Shown here one piece after another: positions 7,269 through 17,292 of a stretch of 64,000 nucleotides of DNA; the stretch's first letter is position 1, and the number at the start of each line of letters is the position of its first letter. The position numbers were made by a program, and so were the translations under genes. The notes under the pieces are model-generated. The model was not told the DNA's origin, did not search any database, and saw only the letters and a program-made list of their open reading frames with translations. The DNA is from Staphylococcus equorum (GTDB lineage Bacteria > Bacillota > Bacilli > Staphylococcales > Staphylococcaceae), in NCBI RefSeq assembly GCF_029531845.1, contig NZ_JAMBPV010000006.1:82952-146951 (forward strand). Reading direction: 5' to 3'.

Positions 7269-8075
7269 TTAATACTCTGAACTTTCAACAGATTTTATAC
7301 GTTCAGGATGACTGTAAATATTGAAATTGCCATCTCTGATAAATCCTATGGCAGTAATGTTTAAATCTTGTGCAAGTGTGACCGCTAATGTTGTCGGGGC
7401 AGATTTCGATAAGATGACGCCAACACCAATTTTTGCAGCTTTAATTAATATTTCTGATGAAATGCGACCACTAAATATCAACACTTTATTACGTACAGGT
7501 ATATGTCTCTGTATACAATAACCATACAACTTATCTAATGCATTATGACGACCAATATCTTGGCGATGCTCAAAGAAGGTATCGCCATCACTAATTGCAG
7601 CATTATGAAGACCACCAGTTTGTTTGAAAATTTTACTAGCACTTTGCAAACGGGTCATCATATTGAGTACTTGAGTTGGATTTAACACAATTTTAGACAT
7701 GGAAGTCTTAGCGACTGCTGCGTCATTTTGAAAATAAAACTCACGACTCTTACCACAACAAGACGCAATCATACGCTTCGTTGAATATTCGAAACGTTCA
7801 CCGAGCGATTTGGTCAACTCAACATGAGCAAATCCTTTACTATCATCTATTTGGATTGATTTTAAATCATCATTTTTTAATATAGCACCTTCAGACGCTA
7901 GGAAACCTAAGACAAGCTCTTCTAAGTGGTTCGGGCTACAAATTATGGTCGCAAATTCTTCGCCATTTACCATAATTGTTAATGGGAACTCAGTAACGTA
8001 GTGATCCTTTGTTTCTACTAACTTACCGTCCTCAAACCGCACAATTGGTTGATTGGTTAATATATCTTCATGCAT
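7269..8075 (-). CDS. fdhD: Formate dehydrogenase accessory sulfurtransferase FdhD
   Basis: FdhD transfers sulfur from a cysteine desulfurase to the molybdenum cofactor, an essential step for formate dehydrogenase activity. The protein has 268 residues with the family stretches TEFPLTIMVNGEEFATI, LVLGFLASEGAI, GGLHNAA, RQDIGRHNALDKL, FSGRISSEILIKAAKIG and ISKSAPTTLA-like LSKSAPTTLAV. I chose ATG at 8075 because GGGGTG lies 5 nt upstream. The conserved loop reads SCCGKSR, with two adjacent cysteines rather than the CXXC of the E. coli protein. It belongs functionally with the mod and moa genes to the right, from which the gal cluster now separates it. Confidence 0.93.
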   Translation of the reverse strand: MHEDILTNQPIVRFEDGKLVETKDHYVTEFPLTIMVNGEEFATIICSPNHLEELVLGFLASEGAILKNDDLKSIQIDDSKGFAHVELTKSLGERFEYSTKRMIASCCGKSREFYFQNDAAVAKTSMSKIVLNPTQVLNMMTRLQSASKIFKQTGGLHNAAISDGDTFFEHRQDIGRHNALDKLYGYCIQRHIPVRNKVLIFSGRISSEILIKAAKIGVGVILSKSAPTTLAVTLAQDLNITAIGFIRDGNFNIYSHPERIKSVESSEY

Positions 8076-8230
8076 AAGTACACCCCGTTTCATATTCACT
8101 TCTCTATTTTAGCGTATTTTTCATTGTAAAAAAAAGATTCAGTTTATGAATAAAGCAAAAGATTATTAATTTACGTAACATAATAATTATCTTCATTTTT
8201 AAAATGAACAATATTGATTAAAAACGTATA

Positions 8231-8245
8231 TACAAGTAAACTTGT
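8231..8245 (+). promoter_or_regulatory. Candidate GalR operator upstream of galR
   Basis: The palindrome ACAAGTAAACTTGT (8232-8245; 6-bp arms, 2-nt centre) lies 30 nt before the galR start. The 12-mer ACAAGTAAACTT recurs upstream of galK at 9308-9319, which suggests one regulator acts on both genes. Autoregulation is inferred. Confidence 0.6.
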
Positions 8246-8250
8246 GGTAA

Positions 8251-9282
<1,032 letters not shown>

Positions 9283-9300
9283 TCTTAATTGACAAAACAT

Positions 9301-9335
9301 TTAGTAAACAAGTAAACTTTAATTATGTTTACTAA
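9301..9335 (+). promoter_or_regulatory. Candidate GalR operator region upstream of galK
   Basis: An outer inverted repeat TTAGTAAAC (9301-9309) / GTTTACTAA (9327-9335) surrounds a copy of the 12-mer ACAAGTAAACTT (9308-9319) that is also found upstream of galR. Its position, about 50 nt before galK, fits control of galKET. Confidence 0.6.
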
Positions 9336-9386
9336 GGATGAATATGATTATAGATAGAGTGATTTATATAGAAGGAGTGGGTTATT

Positions 9387-10547
9387 ATGTTACAAGCTAT
9401 GCATGATAAGTTTGAAACTTTGTTTGGTGTTAAGGCTGAAGTCAGTGCTTTTGCACCGGGACGCATTAATTTAATTGGAGAACATACGGATTATAACGGG
9501 GGGTATGTTTTTCCAGCTGCGATTGAGTTGGGTACATATGGACTAGCTACAAAGCGAGATGATAAACTTATTCAACTTTATTCAAATAATTTTGAAGATG
9601 TCGGTATGATTACATTTACCTTAGATGAATTAGAATTCGAAGCGGCACATGATTGGGCAAATTACCCAAAAGGTGTAGTTAAATTTTTAAGTGAACAATT
9701 CTCCGACATAGACCATGGGTTCAATATTTTAGTTGAAGGAAATATCCCGAATGGTGCAAGTTTATCATCGTCAGCGTCTATTGAATTATTAACTGGTTGG
9801 CTCATTAAGCAGTTATTCACTTTAGATTTAGAACGTTTATCGCTTATAAAAATAGGGCAGCGTGTTGAAAATGAATTTATTGGCGTCAATTCAGGTATTA
9901 TGGATCAATTTATTATTGGTATGGGGAAAGCGGAACATGCGATATTACTAGATACTGCAACTTTAGAATTTGATTACGTACCAGCCAAATTTGGAGATTA
10001 TGTTATATCTATTATGAATACGAACAAGCGACGTTCTCTTACAGAAAGTAAATATAATGAACGTAGAGCACAATGTGAGTCGGCATTAGCTTCGTTGCAA
10101 CAAGCACTTGATATTGCATCATTAGGAGAGTTGTCATTAGAACAATTTGAACAGCATCAAGATCTTATTGAAGATGAAGTGAAGCGTCGTCGTGCAAGAC
10201 ATGCAGTTTCGGAGAACGCACGTACTAAAAAAGCCCATCGAGCCTTAGCAGAAAATGACTTTAATCAATTTGGAAAATTATTAAATGAATCTCATGCATC
10301 ATTGAAACAAGATTATGAAGTTACAGGAATAGAATTAGATACTTTAGCAGAAACTGCTCAGCAAGTTGACGGTGTATTAGGCGCAAGAATGACGGGTGCT
10401 GGTTTCGCAGGTTGTGCAATTGCTTTAGTGCATAAAGAGAGCATAAAACAATTGGAAGATGAAGTTTCTAAGCAATATATAGAGCGTATAGGTTACGCTC
10501 CATCATTTTATCATGTGGGTATCAGTGATGGCGTTAAATCATTATAA
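9387..10547 (+). CDS. galK: Galactokinase
   Basis: Galactokinase phosphorylates alpha-D-galactose to galactose 1-phosphate with ATP, the first committed Leloir step. It is a GHMP kinase of 386 residues, normal length. Motifs: galactokinase signature GRINLIGEHTDYNGG (about 25-39), ATP-binding GASLSSSASIE (about 123-133), catalytic-base region GVNSGIMDQF, and motif 3 MTGAGFAGCAI near the C-terminus. ATG at 9387 follows AAGGAGTG. galE follows after 35 nt and galT after that, so galK-galE-galT is an operon preceded by candidate GalR operators. Confidence 0.97.
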   Translation: MLQAMHDKFETLFGVKAEVSAFAPGRINLIGEHTDYNGGYVFPAAIELGTYGLATKRDDKLIQLYSNNFEDVGMITFTLDELEFEAAHDWANYPKGVVKFLSEQFSDIDHGFNILVEGNIPNGASLSSSASIELLTGWLIKQLFTLDLERLSLIKIGQRVENEFIGVNSGIMDQFIIGMGKAEHAILLDTATLEFDYVPAKFGDYVISIMNTNKRRSLTESKYNERRAQCESALASLQQALDIASLGELSLEQFEQHQDLIEDEVKRRRARHAVSENARTKKAHRALAENDFNQFGKLLNESHASLKQDYEVTGIELDTLAETAQQVDGVLGARMTGAGFAGCAIALVHKESIKQLEDEVSKQYIERIGYAPSFYHVGISDGVKSL

Positions 10548-10582
10548 GTTATTAATCAATGAATAGAGAAAGGATTTTGTAT

Positions 10583-11584
10583 ATGTCTGTTTTAGTTTTA
10601 GGTGGCGCTGGTTATATAGGAAGTCATGCGGTAGATCAATTAATTGCAAGAGGATACAACGTTATTGTAGTAGATAATCTAGGTACAGGACATAAAGCTG
10701 CTGTGCATAGTGAAGCCACGTTTTATGAAGGAGATATTCGAGATAAAACATTTTTAGATGATGTCTTCAATAAAGAAAATATCGACGGTGTCTTCCATTT
10801 TTGTGCATATTCTTTAGTTGGTGAATCTGTAGAAAAACCGTTAGCCTATTTCAATAATAACGTGCACGGATTACAAGTGTTATTAGAAGTCATGTATGAC
10901 CATGAAGTAGAGCATATTATTTTCTCTTCAACAGCTGCTGTGTATGGTGAGCCAGATTCAGTACCTATTACCGAAGAAGATTCTAAAACACCCACAAGTC
11001 CATACGGTGAAAGTAAATTGATGATGGAGAAAATGATGCACTGGAGTCATGAAGCTTATGGCGTTAATTATGCAGCACTTCGTTACTTTAATGTTGCAGG
11101 TGCTAAAGAAAATGGTGCTATTGGTGAAGACCACCGTCCAGAGACACATCTTATACCAATAGTATTAGAAGTAGCACTTGGACAAAGAGAACACTTAACA
11201 ATATTTGGTGATAATTATGATACAGAGGATGGATCATGTATTCGCGATTATCTTCATGTCGTTGATTTAATAGATGCACATATTTTGGCATATCAACATT
11301 TACAAAATGGCGGAGCGTCTGGGGCATTTAATTTAGGAAGTAGTCAAGGTTATTCAGTATTCGAAATTCTAGAAGCAGCAAGAACAGTAACGAATGAACC
11401 TATTAAAGCAGTGGTAGGCGAAAGAAGAGCAGGTGATCCAAGTAAATTAATCGCATCGAGTGATAAGGCGCAACAAGTGCTTGGCTGGAGACCGCAACAC
11501 GACAATATTAACGATATTATCAATTCAGCGTGGCAATGGCATCATCAACATCCAAATGGATATCAAGAAAATGTGGAGGGTTAA
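10583..11584 (+). CDS. galE: UDP-glucose 4-epimerase
   Basis: Interconverts UDP-galactose and UDP-glucose with bound NAD. It is an extended short-chain dehydrogenase of 333 residues: Rossmann motif GGAGYIGSHA (about 7-16), active-site Ser in SSTAAVYG, catalytic Tyr-x3-Lys in SPYGESK, and RYFNVAGA downstream. ATG at 10583 follows AAAGGA; an in-frame ATG at 10559 lacks a ribosome site and would add eight residues. It lies between galK and galT, with 3 nt before galT. Confidence 0.96.
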   Translation: MSVLVLGGAGYIGSHAVDQLIARGYNVIVVDNLGTGHKAAVHSEATFYEGDIRDKTFLDDVFNKENIDGVFHFCAYSLVGESVEKPLAYFNNNVHGLQVLLEVMYDHEVEHIIFSSTAAVYGEPDSVPITEEDSKTPTSPYGESKLMMEKMMHWSHEAYGVNYAALRYFNVAGAKENGAIGEDHRPETHLIPIVLEVALGQREHLTIFGDNYDTEDGSCIRDYLHVVDLIDAHILAYQHLQNGGASGAFNLGSSQGYSVFEILEAARTVTNEPIKAVVGERRAGDPSKLIASSDKAQQVLGWRPQHDNINDIINSAWQWHHQHPNGYQENVEG

Positions 11585-11587
11585 TGC

Positions 11588-13078
11588 ATGTTATTAAATC
11601 AACAATTAGTACAACAATTTGTATCACAAGCAATTTCGTACGGTGATTATGAAGAAGAAGATAGCATTTATATTCAAAACCAATTATTGTGTATTTTAAA
11701 TGCGAAAGGTATTGATGATTCATCAGTATCTGAATTAAATAAAGATGCAACAGCAAATGAAATTACACAATATTGGATTCGCCAGGCTGTTAGTGAAAAT
11801 TGTATTGAAGATGCATTATATAATAAAGAAATTGTTGAAGCTCAAATATTAGACTTAATTACACCACGTCCATCGGTAATTAACCGCAAGTTTAACGAGG
11901 CATATAAACAGTCGCCTGAAGCGGCTACAGATTATTTTTATGAGATAGCTAAACGTAATCACTACGTTAAAGAAGATGCAATTGCGAATAATATTAATTA
12001 TGATGTCGCTACTGAATACGGAGATATTGAAGTCACAATTAATCTATCAAAACCTGAAAAAGATGCAAAACAAATTGCAAAAGCTAAAGAAGCACCAGCT
12101 ACTTCTTACCCGAAATGTGCATTATGCATGGAAAACGAGGGCTTTAAGGGATCAATATTACAAGCTGCAAGAACAAATCACCGTGTGATTCGCTTAAATT
12201 TAAATAGTGCACAGTGGGGCTTCCAATTTTCGCCATATGCCTATTTTGCTGAACATAGTATTGTTTTATCTGAACAACATGTCCCTATGGAAATCAATAA
12301 AAATACTTTTATCAATTTGTTAGATTTTATAGACCAATTTCCTCATTATTTCATTGGATCCAATGCGGACATCCCACTTGTGGGTGGATCAATTTTATCG
12401 CACAATCATTATCAAACTGGAAGACATGTATTTCCGATGGATAACGCTGCTGAAATAAATCAATTTACTATTGCTAACTATCCATCCGTTCAAGCTAGCA
12501 CTTTAAATTGGCCAATGAGTGTGATTCGTTTGAAAGGAGACAATAGAGCACAACTGATTGAAGCGGCTACTTATGTCATGACACAATGGAATCAATATTC
12601 GGATGATAGTGTGGATATTAAAGCATTTAGTAGTGATGGTGAGCGTCATCACACGATTACGCCAATCGCAAGATATAGACAACAACAATATGAATTAGAC
12701 ATTGTCTTACGAGACAATCAAACTTCAGAACAATTCCCTGACGGCATCTTCCATCCACATAAAGACGTGCAACATATTAAGAAAGAAAATATAGGCCTAA
12801 TTGAAGTAATGGGAACTGCTATATTACCAGGACGACTAAAACAAGAATTACAACAAGTTAAAGATTATTTATTAGATAAAACTCAAATAGATTTAGGAAT
12901 ACATCAACAATGGGCTGAAGAAATGAAACAATCATATGATATTAATGTCAATAATGTCGATGAAGTTGTAGATAAAGAAGTAGGATTTAAATTTAAACGT
13001 GTATTAGAAGATGCTGGCGTATTTAAGAATACAGAACAAGGTCATCACGCGTTTAAACGTTTTATTGAACAACTATAA
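11588..13078 (+). CDS. galT: UDP-glucose-hexose-1-phosphate uridylyltransferase (Firmicutes type)
   Basis: Transfers UMP from UDP-glucose to galactose 1-phosphate, completing the Leloir core. At 496 residues it belongs to the larger Firmicutes GalT class rather than the ~350-residue E. coli class. The HIT-like active-site region is seen as GGSILSHNHYQTGRH (about 270-285), and a Cys pair occurs in KCALCMENEGF. ATG at 11588 is 7 nt after GGAGGG, which lies in the end of galE. It is the last gene of galKET, followed by a terminator. Confidence 0.95.
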   Translation: MLLNQQLVQQFVSQAISYGDYEEEDSIYIQNQLLCILNAKGIDDSSVSELNKDATANEITQYWIRQAVSENCIEDALYNKEIVEAQILDLITPRPSVINRKFNEAYKQSPEAATDYFYEIAKRNHYVKEDAIANNINYDVATEYGDIEVTINLSKPEKDAKQIAKAKEAPATSYPKCALCMENEGFKGSILQAARTNHRVIRLNLNSAQWGFQFSPYAYFAEHSIVLSEQHVPMEINKNTFINLLDFIDQFPHYFIGSNADIPLVGGSILSHNHYQTGRHVFPMDNAAEINQFTIANYPSVQASTLNWPMSVIRLKGDNRAQLIEAATYVMTQWNQYSDDSVDIKAFSSDGERHHTITPIARYRQQQYELDIVLRDNQTSEQFPDGIFHPHKDVQHIKKENIGLIEVMGTAILPGRLKQELQQVKDYLLDKTQIDLGIHQQWAEEMKQSYDINVNNVDEVVDKEVGFKFKRVLEDAGVFKNTEQGHHAFKRFIEQL

Positions 13079-13112
13079 AACAGCACATCACAATTATAAA
13101 AAGCATACGTTT

Positions 13113-13153
13113 ACAAAAGGCCTAAGTACTATCATTTAGGTCTTTTGTTTTTT
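13113..13153 (+). terminator. Rho-independent terminator of the gal operon
   Basis: ACAAAAGGCCTAA (13113-13125) pairs with TTAGGTCTTTTGT (13136-13148, with G-U pairs), followed by a T-run. Confidence 0.85.
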
Positions 13154-13195
13154 TATGATTAAGAATATAATTAAAAGTGATAGGAGTTGTTTTAG

Positions 13196-13981
13196 ATGAA
13201 AATAAAATATTTAAGCGTAATGTTTATGACGCTATGTCTAGTATTAGCAGGATGTTCAAATGGAAATAGTGAGAGCAAAAATGATAGCAATTCTGAGGAG
13301 AATGATAAAAAACAAGAATTACATATCTCAGCAGCAGCGAGTCTGACTGATACAACTAAAGAATTGAAGCGAGCATTTGAAGCAAATCATAAAGATGCAA
13401 ATGTTACATTTAACTATGGTGGGTCTGGTTCATTAAGACAACAAATTGAAAAGGGTGCACCTGTGGATGTGTTTATGTCAGCGAACAAGAAAGACGTTGA
13501 TGCATTACAAAATAAAGATAAAGCACAAAATACATATGAATATGCTAAAAATAAACTCGTACTAATTGGCGCCAAGGACAGTAATTATAAATCAGTAGAA
13601 TCGCTACAAGAAGGCGATAAATTAGCTATTGGTGAGGTGAATTCTGTGCCAGCGGGTAAATACGCTCAGCAATATTTAAAAAATAACAACTTATATGACC
13701 AAGTAAAACCCAATTTAGTATTTGCTAAAGATGTGCGACAAGTACTAAACTATGTTGAAAAAGGTAATGCGCAATTAGGGTATGTGTATAAAACAGACTT
13801 GTATCAAAGCCAGCAAAATGGAGAGAGTCATGTTAAAGAAATCAATACAGCTGATTTGAAGCAACCTATTGTTTATAAAGCAGCGACAACATCAGATAAG
13901 CAATTAGCTAAAGCATGGATTGACTTTCTTAAGACAGACCAAGCTAAAGAAATATTGAAAAAGTATCAATTTGAAGCATAG
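13196..13981 (+). CDS. modA: Molybdate-binding lipoprotein ModA
   Basis: Extracellular molybdate (and tungstate) receptor of the ModABC importer, 261 residues. It has a lipoprotein signal with lipobox LAGC (Cys about 20) and an acidic linker. The ModA fold follows, with the oxyanion-binding ISAAASLTDTTKEL (about 44-57), NYGGSGSLRQQIEKGAPVDVF and VPAGKYAQQYL. ATG at 13196 follows TAGGAG. It starts modABC, 12 nt before modB, supplying molybdenum to the cofactor genes that follow. Confidence 0.95.
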   Translation: MKIKYLSVMFMTLCLVLAGCSNGNSESKNDSNSEENDKKQELHISAAASLTDTTKELKRAFEANHKDANVTFNYGGSGSLRQQIEKGAPVDVFMSANKKDVDALQNKDKAQNTYEYAKNKLVLIGAKDSNYKSVESLQEGDKLAIGEVNSVPAGKYAQQYLKNNNLYDQVKPNLVFAKDVRQVLNYVEKGNAQLGYVYKTDLYQSQQNGESHVKEINTADLKQPIVYKAATTSDKQLAKAWIDFLKTDQAKEILKKYQFEA

Positions 13982-13993
13982 GAGGTTTTAGCA

Positions 13994-14665
13994 ATGGTAG
14001 ATGTTACACCATTTTGGATATCACTCAAAGTAGCTATTATTAGTACAATCATCGTTACTTTTATTGGTATCGTTATTTCAAGATGGTTGTATAAACGGCA
14101 TGGTTTTATTGCTAGAATCTTAGAAAGTATAATTATTTTACCTATCGTGTTACCGCCAACGGTTATGGGATTTATTTTATTAATTGTGTTTTCACCTAGA
14201 AGTTTTATTGGCGCGTTTTTTACGGATGTATTGCATTTACCAGTAGTTTTTACATTGACTGGAGCAGTTATTGCATCTGTGATCGTGAGTTTTCCATTGA
14301 TGTATCAGCATACTGTCCAAGGCTTTCGTAGTATAGATAATAAAATGCTCAATACTGCACGAACGATGGGTGCAAGTGAAAATAAAATATTTTTCAAATT
14401 AATTTTACCGTTGTCAAAGCGTCCGATATTGTCGGGCATCATGATGAGCTTTGCCCGAGCAATAGGGGAATTTGGTGCGACACTAATGGTTGCTGGTTAC
14501 ATACCTAATAAAACCAATACGTTACCTTTGGAAATATACTTTCTGGTTGAACAAGGTAAAGAAAATCAAGCCTGGTTGTGGGTAATTGTCCTTGTTGCAT
14601 TTGCGATTACAGTAATCGGAACAATCAACGTATTGAATAAAGACCGTTATCGGGAGGTAGATTAA
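13994..14665 (+). CDS. modB: Molybdate ABC transporter permease ModB
   Basis: A 223-residue permease with about five membrane helices. The EAA-type loop is ARTMGASENKIFFKLILP, followed by ARAIGEFGATLMVAGYIP, which is characteristic of ModB and CysT/W permeases. ATG start after TAGGAGG. Its stop directly abuts modC. It forms the channel for molybdate captured by ModA. Confidence 0.95.
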   Translation: MVDVTPFWISLKVAIISTIIVTFIGIVISRWLYKRHGFIARILESIIILPIVLPPTVMGFILLIVFSPRSFIGAFFTDVLHLPVVFTLTGAVIASVIVSFPLMYQHTVQGFRSIDNKMLNTARTMGASENKIFFKLILPLSKRPILSGIMMSFARAIGEFGATLMVAGYIPNKTNTLPLEIYFLVEQGKENQAWLWVIVLVAFAITVIGTINVLNKDRYREVD

Positions 14666-15271
14666 TTGTTGAAAATATATTTAGAGCATGCGCTCAAAAA
14701 CACACAATTACATATGAAACTTCAAGATGCTAAGCCTAAAATTTATGCAGTTAAAGGTCCTTCAGGTATTGGTAAAACCACAATTTTAAATATCGTAGCA
14801 GGATTGAAAAGTGCTGATAAAGCATATATACAAATTAATGATCACATTTTAACTGATACGGTCAACAATATGGATGTGAAAATTCAACAGCGTAATATTG
14901 GCTACTTATTCCAAGATTATCAACTGTTTCCTAATATGGATGTGTACCAAAATATAACGTTTATGGCGCAACCTTCTGAACATATAAAGACCTTGATGTA
15001 CCAATTAAATATTACACATTTAAAATCACAGTTTCCAATGAGGCTATCTGGGGGAGAATCCCAACGTGTGGCATTAGCAAGAACGTTGAGTACTAGACCT
15101 GACCTCATATTATTGGATGAACCATTTTCAAGTTTAGATGATACAACTAAACTTGAAAGTATTCAGTTAGTAAAACGCATATTTGAAGAGTGGCAAATCC
15201 CAATTATTTTCGTGACACATTCTAATTACGAAGCAGAGGCGCTGGCTCATGAAGTGGTTAATATTGATTGA
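14666..15271 (+). CDS. modC: Molybdate ABC transporter ATPase ModC, short form
   Basis: An ATPase for molybdate import with Walker A GPSGIGKTT (about 32-40), Q-loop YLFQDYQLF, signature LSGGESQR, Walker B LILLDEPFSSLDD and the switch His in VTHS. The start is TTG at 14666 (or 14669) after GGGAGGT; no ATG fits. At 201 residues it is only the nucleotide-binding domain and lacks the C-terminal TOBE/Mop molybdate-sensing domain of the ~350-residue enterobacterial ModC. Last gene of modABC. Confidence 0.92.
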   Translation: MLKIYLEHALKNTQLHMKLQDAKPKIYAVKGPSGIGKTTILNIVAGLKSADKAYIQINDHILTDTVNNMDVKIQQRNIGYLFQDYQLFPNMDVYQNITFMAQPSEHIKTLMYQLNITHLKSQFPMRLSGGESQRVALARTLSTRPDLILLDEPFSSLDDTTKLESIQLVKRIFEEWQIPIIFVTHSNYEAEALAHEVVNID

Positions 15272-15348
15272 GTGCTTATAGAGGAGGTAGCACAAGCTCG
15301 AGTCATATTCTAGGTAAGTAAGTACTTTCAAAATTATAAGATACTAAA

Positions 15349-15397
15349 AGTAACACCAATCCATTGATAATATTTTATGGATTGGTGTTACTTTTTT
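15349..15397. terminator. Rho-independent terminator between modC and the GbsR-type gene
   Basis: A perfect 16-bp stem AGTAACACCAATCCAT (15349-15364) / ATGGATTGGTGTTACT (15377-15392), with TTTTTT on the right and AAAA on the left, so it can act in both directions for these convergent genes. Confidence 0.9.
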
Positions 15398-15448
15398 GAT
15401 AAAGGATATTTAAGCGCAAATCGGTTTTATTGGCTGACATATTGATTT

Positions 15449-16003
15449 TTATGATTTATGGTCTGGAATTGGAAAATAATCAAATATTTCTCCTGAATTG
15501 AGCGCATCAGTTAGAGTAGATAGCCATGCATAATAGAGTTTCGAATGTTCTATTTGTTCTAAAATTTCTTGTGCTTCTTCAATGATTTCTGGTGTAGCAG
15601 TTTCTGCATGAATAATGGGGTTCAATAAAGATTCAGCTTTGTATATTGCTTCTGAATTCAATTTGATTTCACGTTTCCATTTTTGTGAAAAGAAATTTCC
15701 AAAAAACGTAAAAAAGTCTTTTTCAGCAGTAAAGTGTTGTTTTCTACTTCCTCGAACAAATTCTTGTTTTACCCCATCAAATTCTTGTAGTCTTTTAACA
15801 CCTGCACTCATACTGGGCTTACTCATTTGCAGTTCATAACGCATTTCATCTAATGTCATACTGCTTTGTTCAAAAACCATCGTGCCATATAGATTACCTA
15901 CACTACGATTGACTCCATAAAGATCCATCGTTTCTCCAATTGAATTGATGACAATATCTTTTGCTTGTTCTAATAGTTGTTCATAGTCTTTTGAACGTGC
16001 CAT
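15449..16003 (-). CDS. GbsR/MarR-family transcriptional regulator
   Basis: A 184-residue GbsR-type winged-helix protein. The DNA-binding part is visible as GTMVFEQSSMTLDEMRYELQ and MSKPSMSAGVKRLQEF (about 40-75), followed by a helical dimerisation region. In Gram-positives such proteins (GbsR, OpcR, CudC) sense choline or osmolytes and control glycine betaine genes. Here no gbsA, betA or osmolyte transporter is adjacent, so the target is unknown; an opuD2-type transporter occurs far away at 60813. ATG start after GGAGGCG. Monocistronic, convergent with modABC. Confidence 0.85.
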   Translation of the reverse strand: MARSKDYEQLLEQAKDIVINSIGETMDLYGVNRSVGNLYGTMVFEQSSMTLDEMRYELQMSKPSMSAGVKRLQEFDGVKQEFVRGSRKQHFTAEKDFFTFFGNFFSQKWKREIKLNSEAIYKAESLLNPIIHAETATPEIIEEAQEILEQIEHSKLYYAWLSTLTDALNSGEIFDYFPIPDHKS

Positions 16004-16214
16004 TGATTCGCCTCCATATAATAGTTAATTTATTGTAACACGAACATATATTTAAAGGATATGCTTTATAAGTAACGTGCGCCATGATATAGAGTGTATT
16101 AAGTGTATGAATAAAATCTTTAACCATTTCTAGTTAAATCGATTATTTTTAGTGTTTAGAATAAAAAACCTACTTAGGGAATTCACTACTTTTTGTAATA
16201 TTGATGGCAAACCG

Positions 16215-16243
16215 TTGTTACTATCGCATGCAAGATTTATAAT
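16215..16243 (+). promoter_or_regulatory. Candidate SigA promoter of moeB
   Basis: TTGTTA at 16215-16220 and TATAAT at 16238-16243 are separated by 17 nt, 32 nt before the moeB GTG start. Confidence 0.65.
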
Positions 16244-16275
16244 GGATACAATGATGTATAGAGAGGATTATTGCA

Positions 16276-17280
16276 GTGACTAAAGACCGCTATTCAAGAC
16301 AAACGTTATTTAAACATATAGGTCCTGAAGGACAAGATAAAATCATGCAATCACACGTGCTCATTGTAGGCGTGGGCGCACTTGGTACACACCTTGCTGA
16401 AAGTTTAGTTAGAGCAGGGGTTGGTACACTAACTATTGTAGACAGAGATTATATTGAATATAGTAATCTTCAAAGACAAACGTTATTTAATGAATCGGAT
16501 GCGCTAGAAGGATTGCCAAAAGTTGTTGCTGCTAAACAAAAATTGTTAGATATTCGACAAGATTTGAAGATTCATAGTTATATTGCACATGTAAATCGTC
16601 AGTTTTTAGATGACAATGCTGGTTCAGCTCAACTTATATTAGATGCAACAGATAACTTTGAAACGAGACAGTTGATTAATGATTTTGCTTTTCAAAAAGG
16701 CACACCATGGGTTTATGGTGGTGTAGTCCAAAGTACTTATGTAGAAGCTGCTTTTATTCCAGGACACACGCCATGTTTTAATTGCTTAGTGCCACAGTTA
16801 CCAGCTATAAATATGACTTGTGATACGGTAGGTGTAATTCAACCTGCAGTGACGATGACAACAAGTTTGCAGATGAGGGATGCGCTGAAAATTTTAACAG
16901 AACAACACGTTCCGGCTAAAGTAACGTACGGTGATTTATGGGAAGGTGCGCACTTTACATTTGGGTTTAGTAAATTACAACGAAGGGATTGTAAGACTTG
17001 TGGTTGCAAACCTACATATCCACATTTAAATGAAACGAAACGACAGTTTGCTAGTTTGTGTGGTAGGGATACAGTCCAATATGAAAACCCTGATATTTCC
17101 CAGGAAATGCTAGAAGCATTTTTAACTCAGCAAAATATTGCATACCGACGTAATCCTTATATGATTCACTTTGAATATAATGGCTACCGGATTGTTAGCT
17201 TTAAAGGCGGGAGATTACTGATTCATGGCATGACAAAGCCTCAACAAGCGATTACTTTAATAAACCAACTATTTGGCTAA
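16276..17280 (+). CDS. moeB: Molybdopterin-synthase adenylyltransferase MoeB (ThiF/HesA family)
   Basis: Activates the C-terminal glycine of MoaD by adenylation so that it can receive sulfur. It has 334 residues: nucleotide-binding VGVGALGTHLAE (about 31-42), DRDYIEYSNLQRQTLF, DATDNFETR, and two zinc-ligand Cys pairs (PCFNC and CKTCGC). An extra ~80-residue C-terminal domain follows, which the 249-residue E. coli MoeB lacks. GTG start after AGAGGA. Similarity alone does not separate MoeB from ThiF; context with moaB, moaD and moaE favours MoeB, though it may also serve thiamine synthesis. Confidence 0.88.
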   Translation: MTKDRYSRQTLFKHIGPEGQDKIMQSHVLIVGVGALGTHLAESLVRAGVGTLTIVDRDYIEYSNLQRQTLFNESDALEGLPKVVAAKQKLLDIRQDLKIHSYIAHVNRQFLDDNAGSAQLILDATDNFETRQLINDFAFQKGTPWVYGGVVQSTYVEAAFIPGHTPCFNCLVPQLPAINMTCDTVGVIQPAVTMTTSLQMRDALKILTEQHVPAKVTYGDLWEGAHFTFGFSKLQRRDCKTCGCKPTYPHLNETKRQFASLCGRDTVQYENPDISQEMLEAFLTQQNIAYRRNPYMIHFEYNGYRIVSFKGGRLLIHGMTKPQQAITLINQLFG

Positions 17281-17292
17281 AGGAGTGTAAAA

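Noticed and set aside
16004..16275. Molybdenum cofactor riboswitch upstream of moeB or moaC/moeA
   Set aside because: No extended GC-rich conserved structure; the moaC-moeA gap is only 64 nt and the moeB upstream region holds just a normal promoter.
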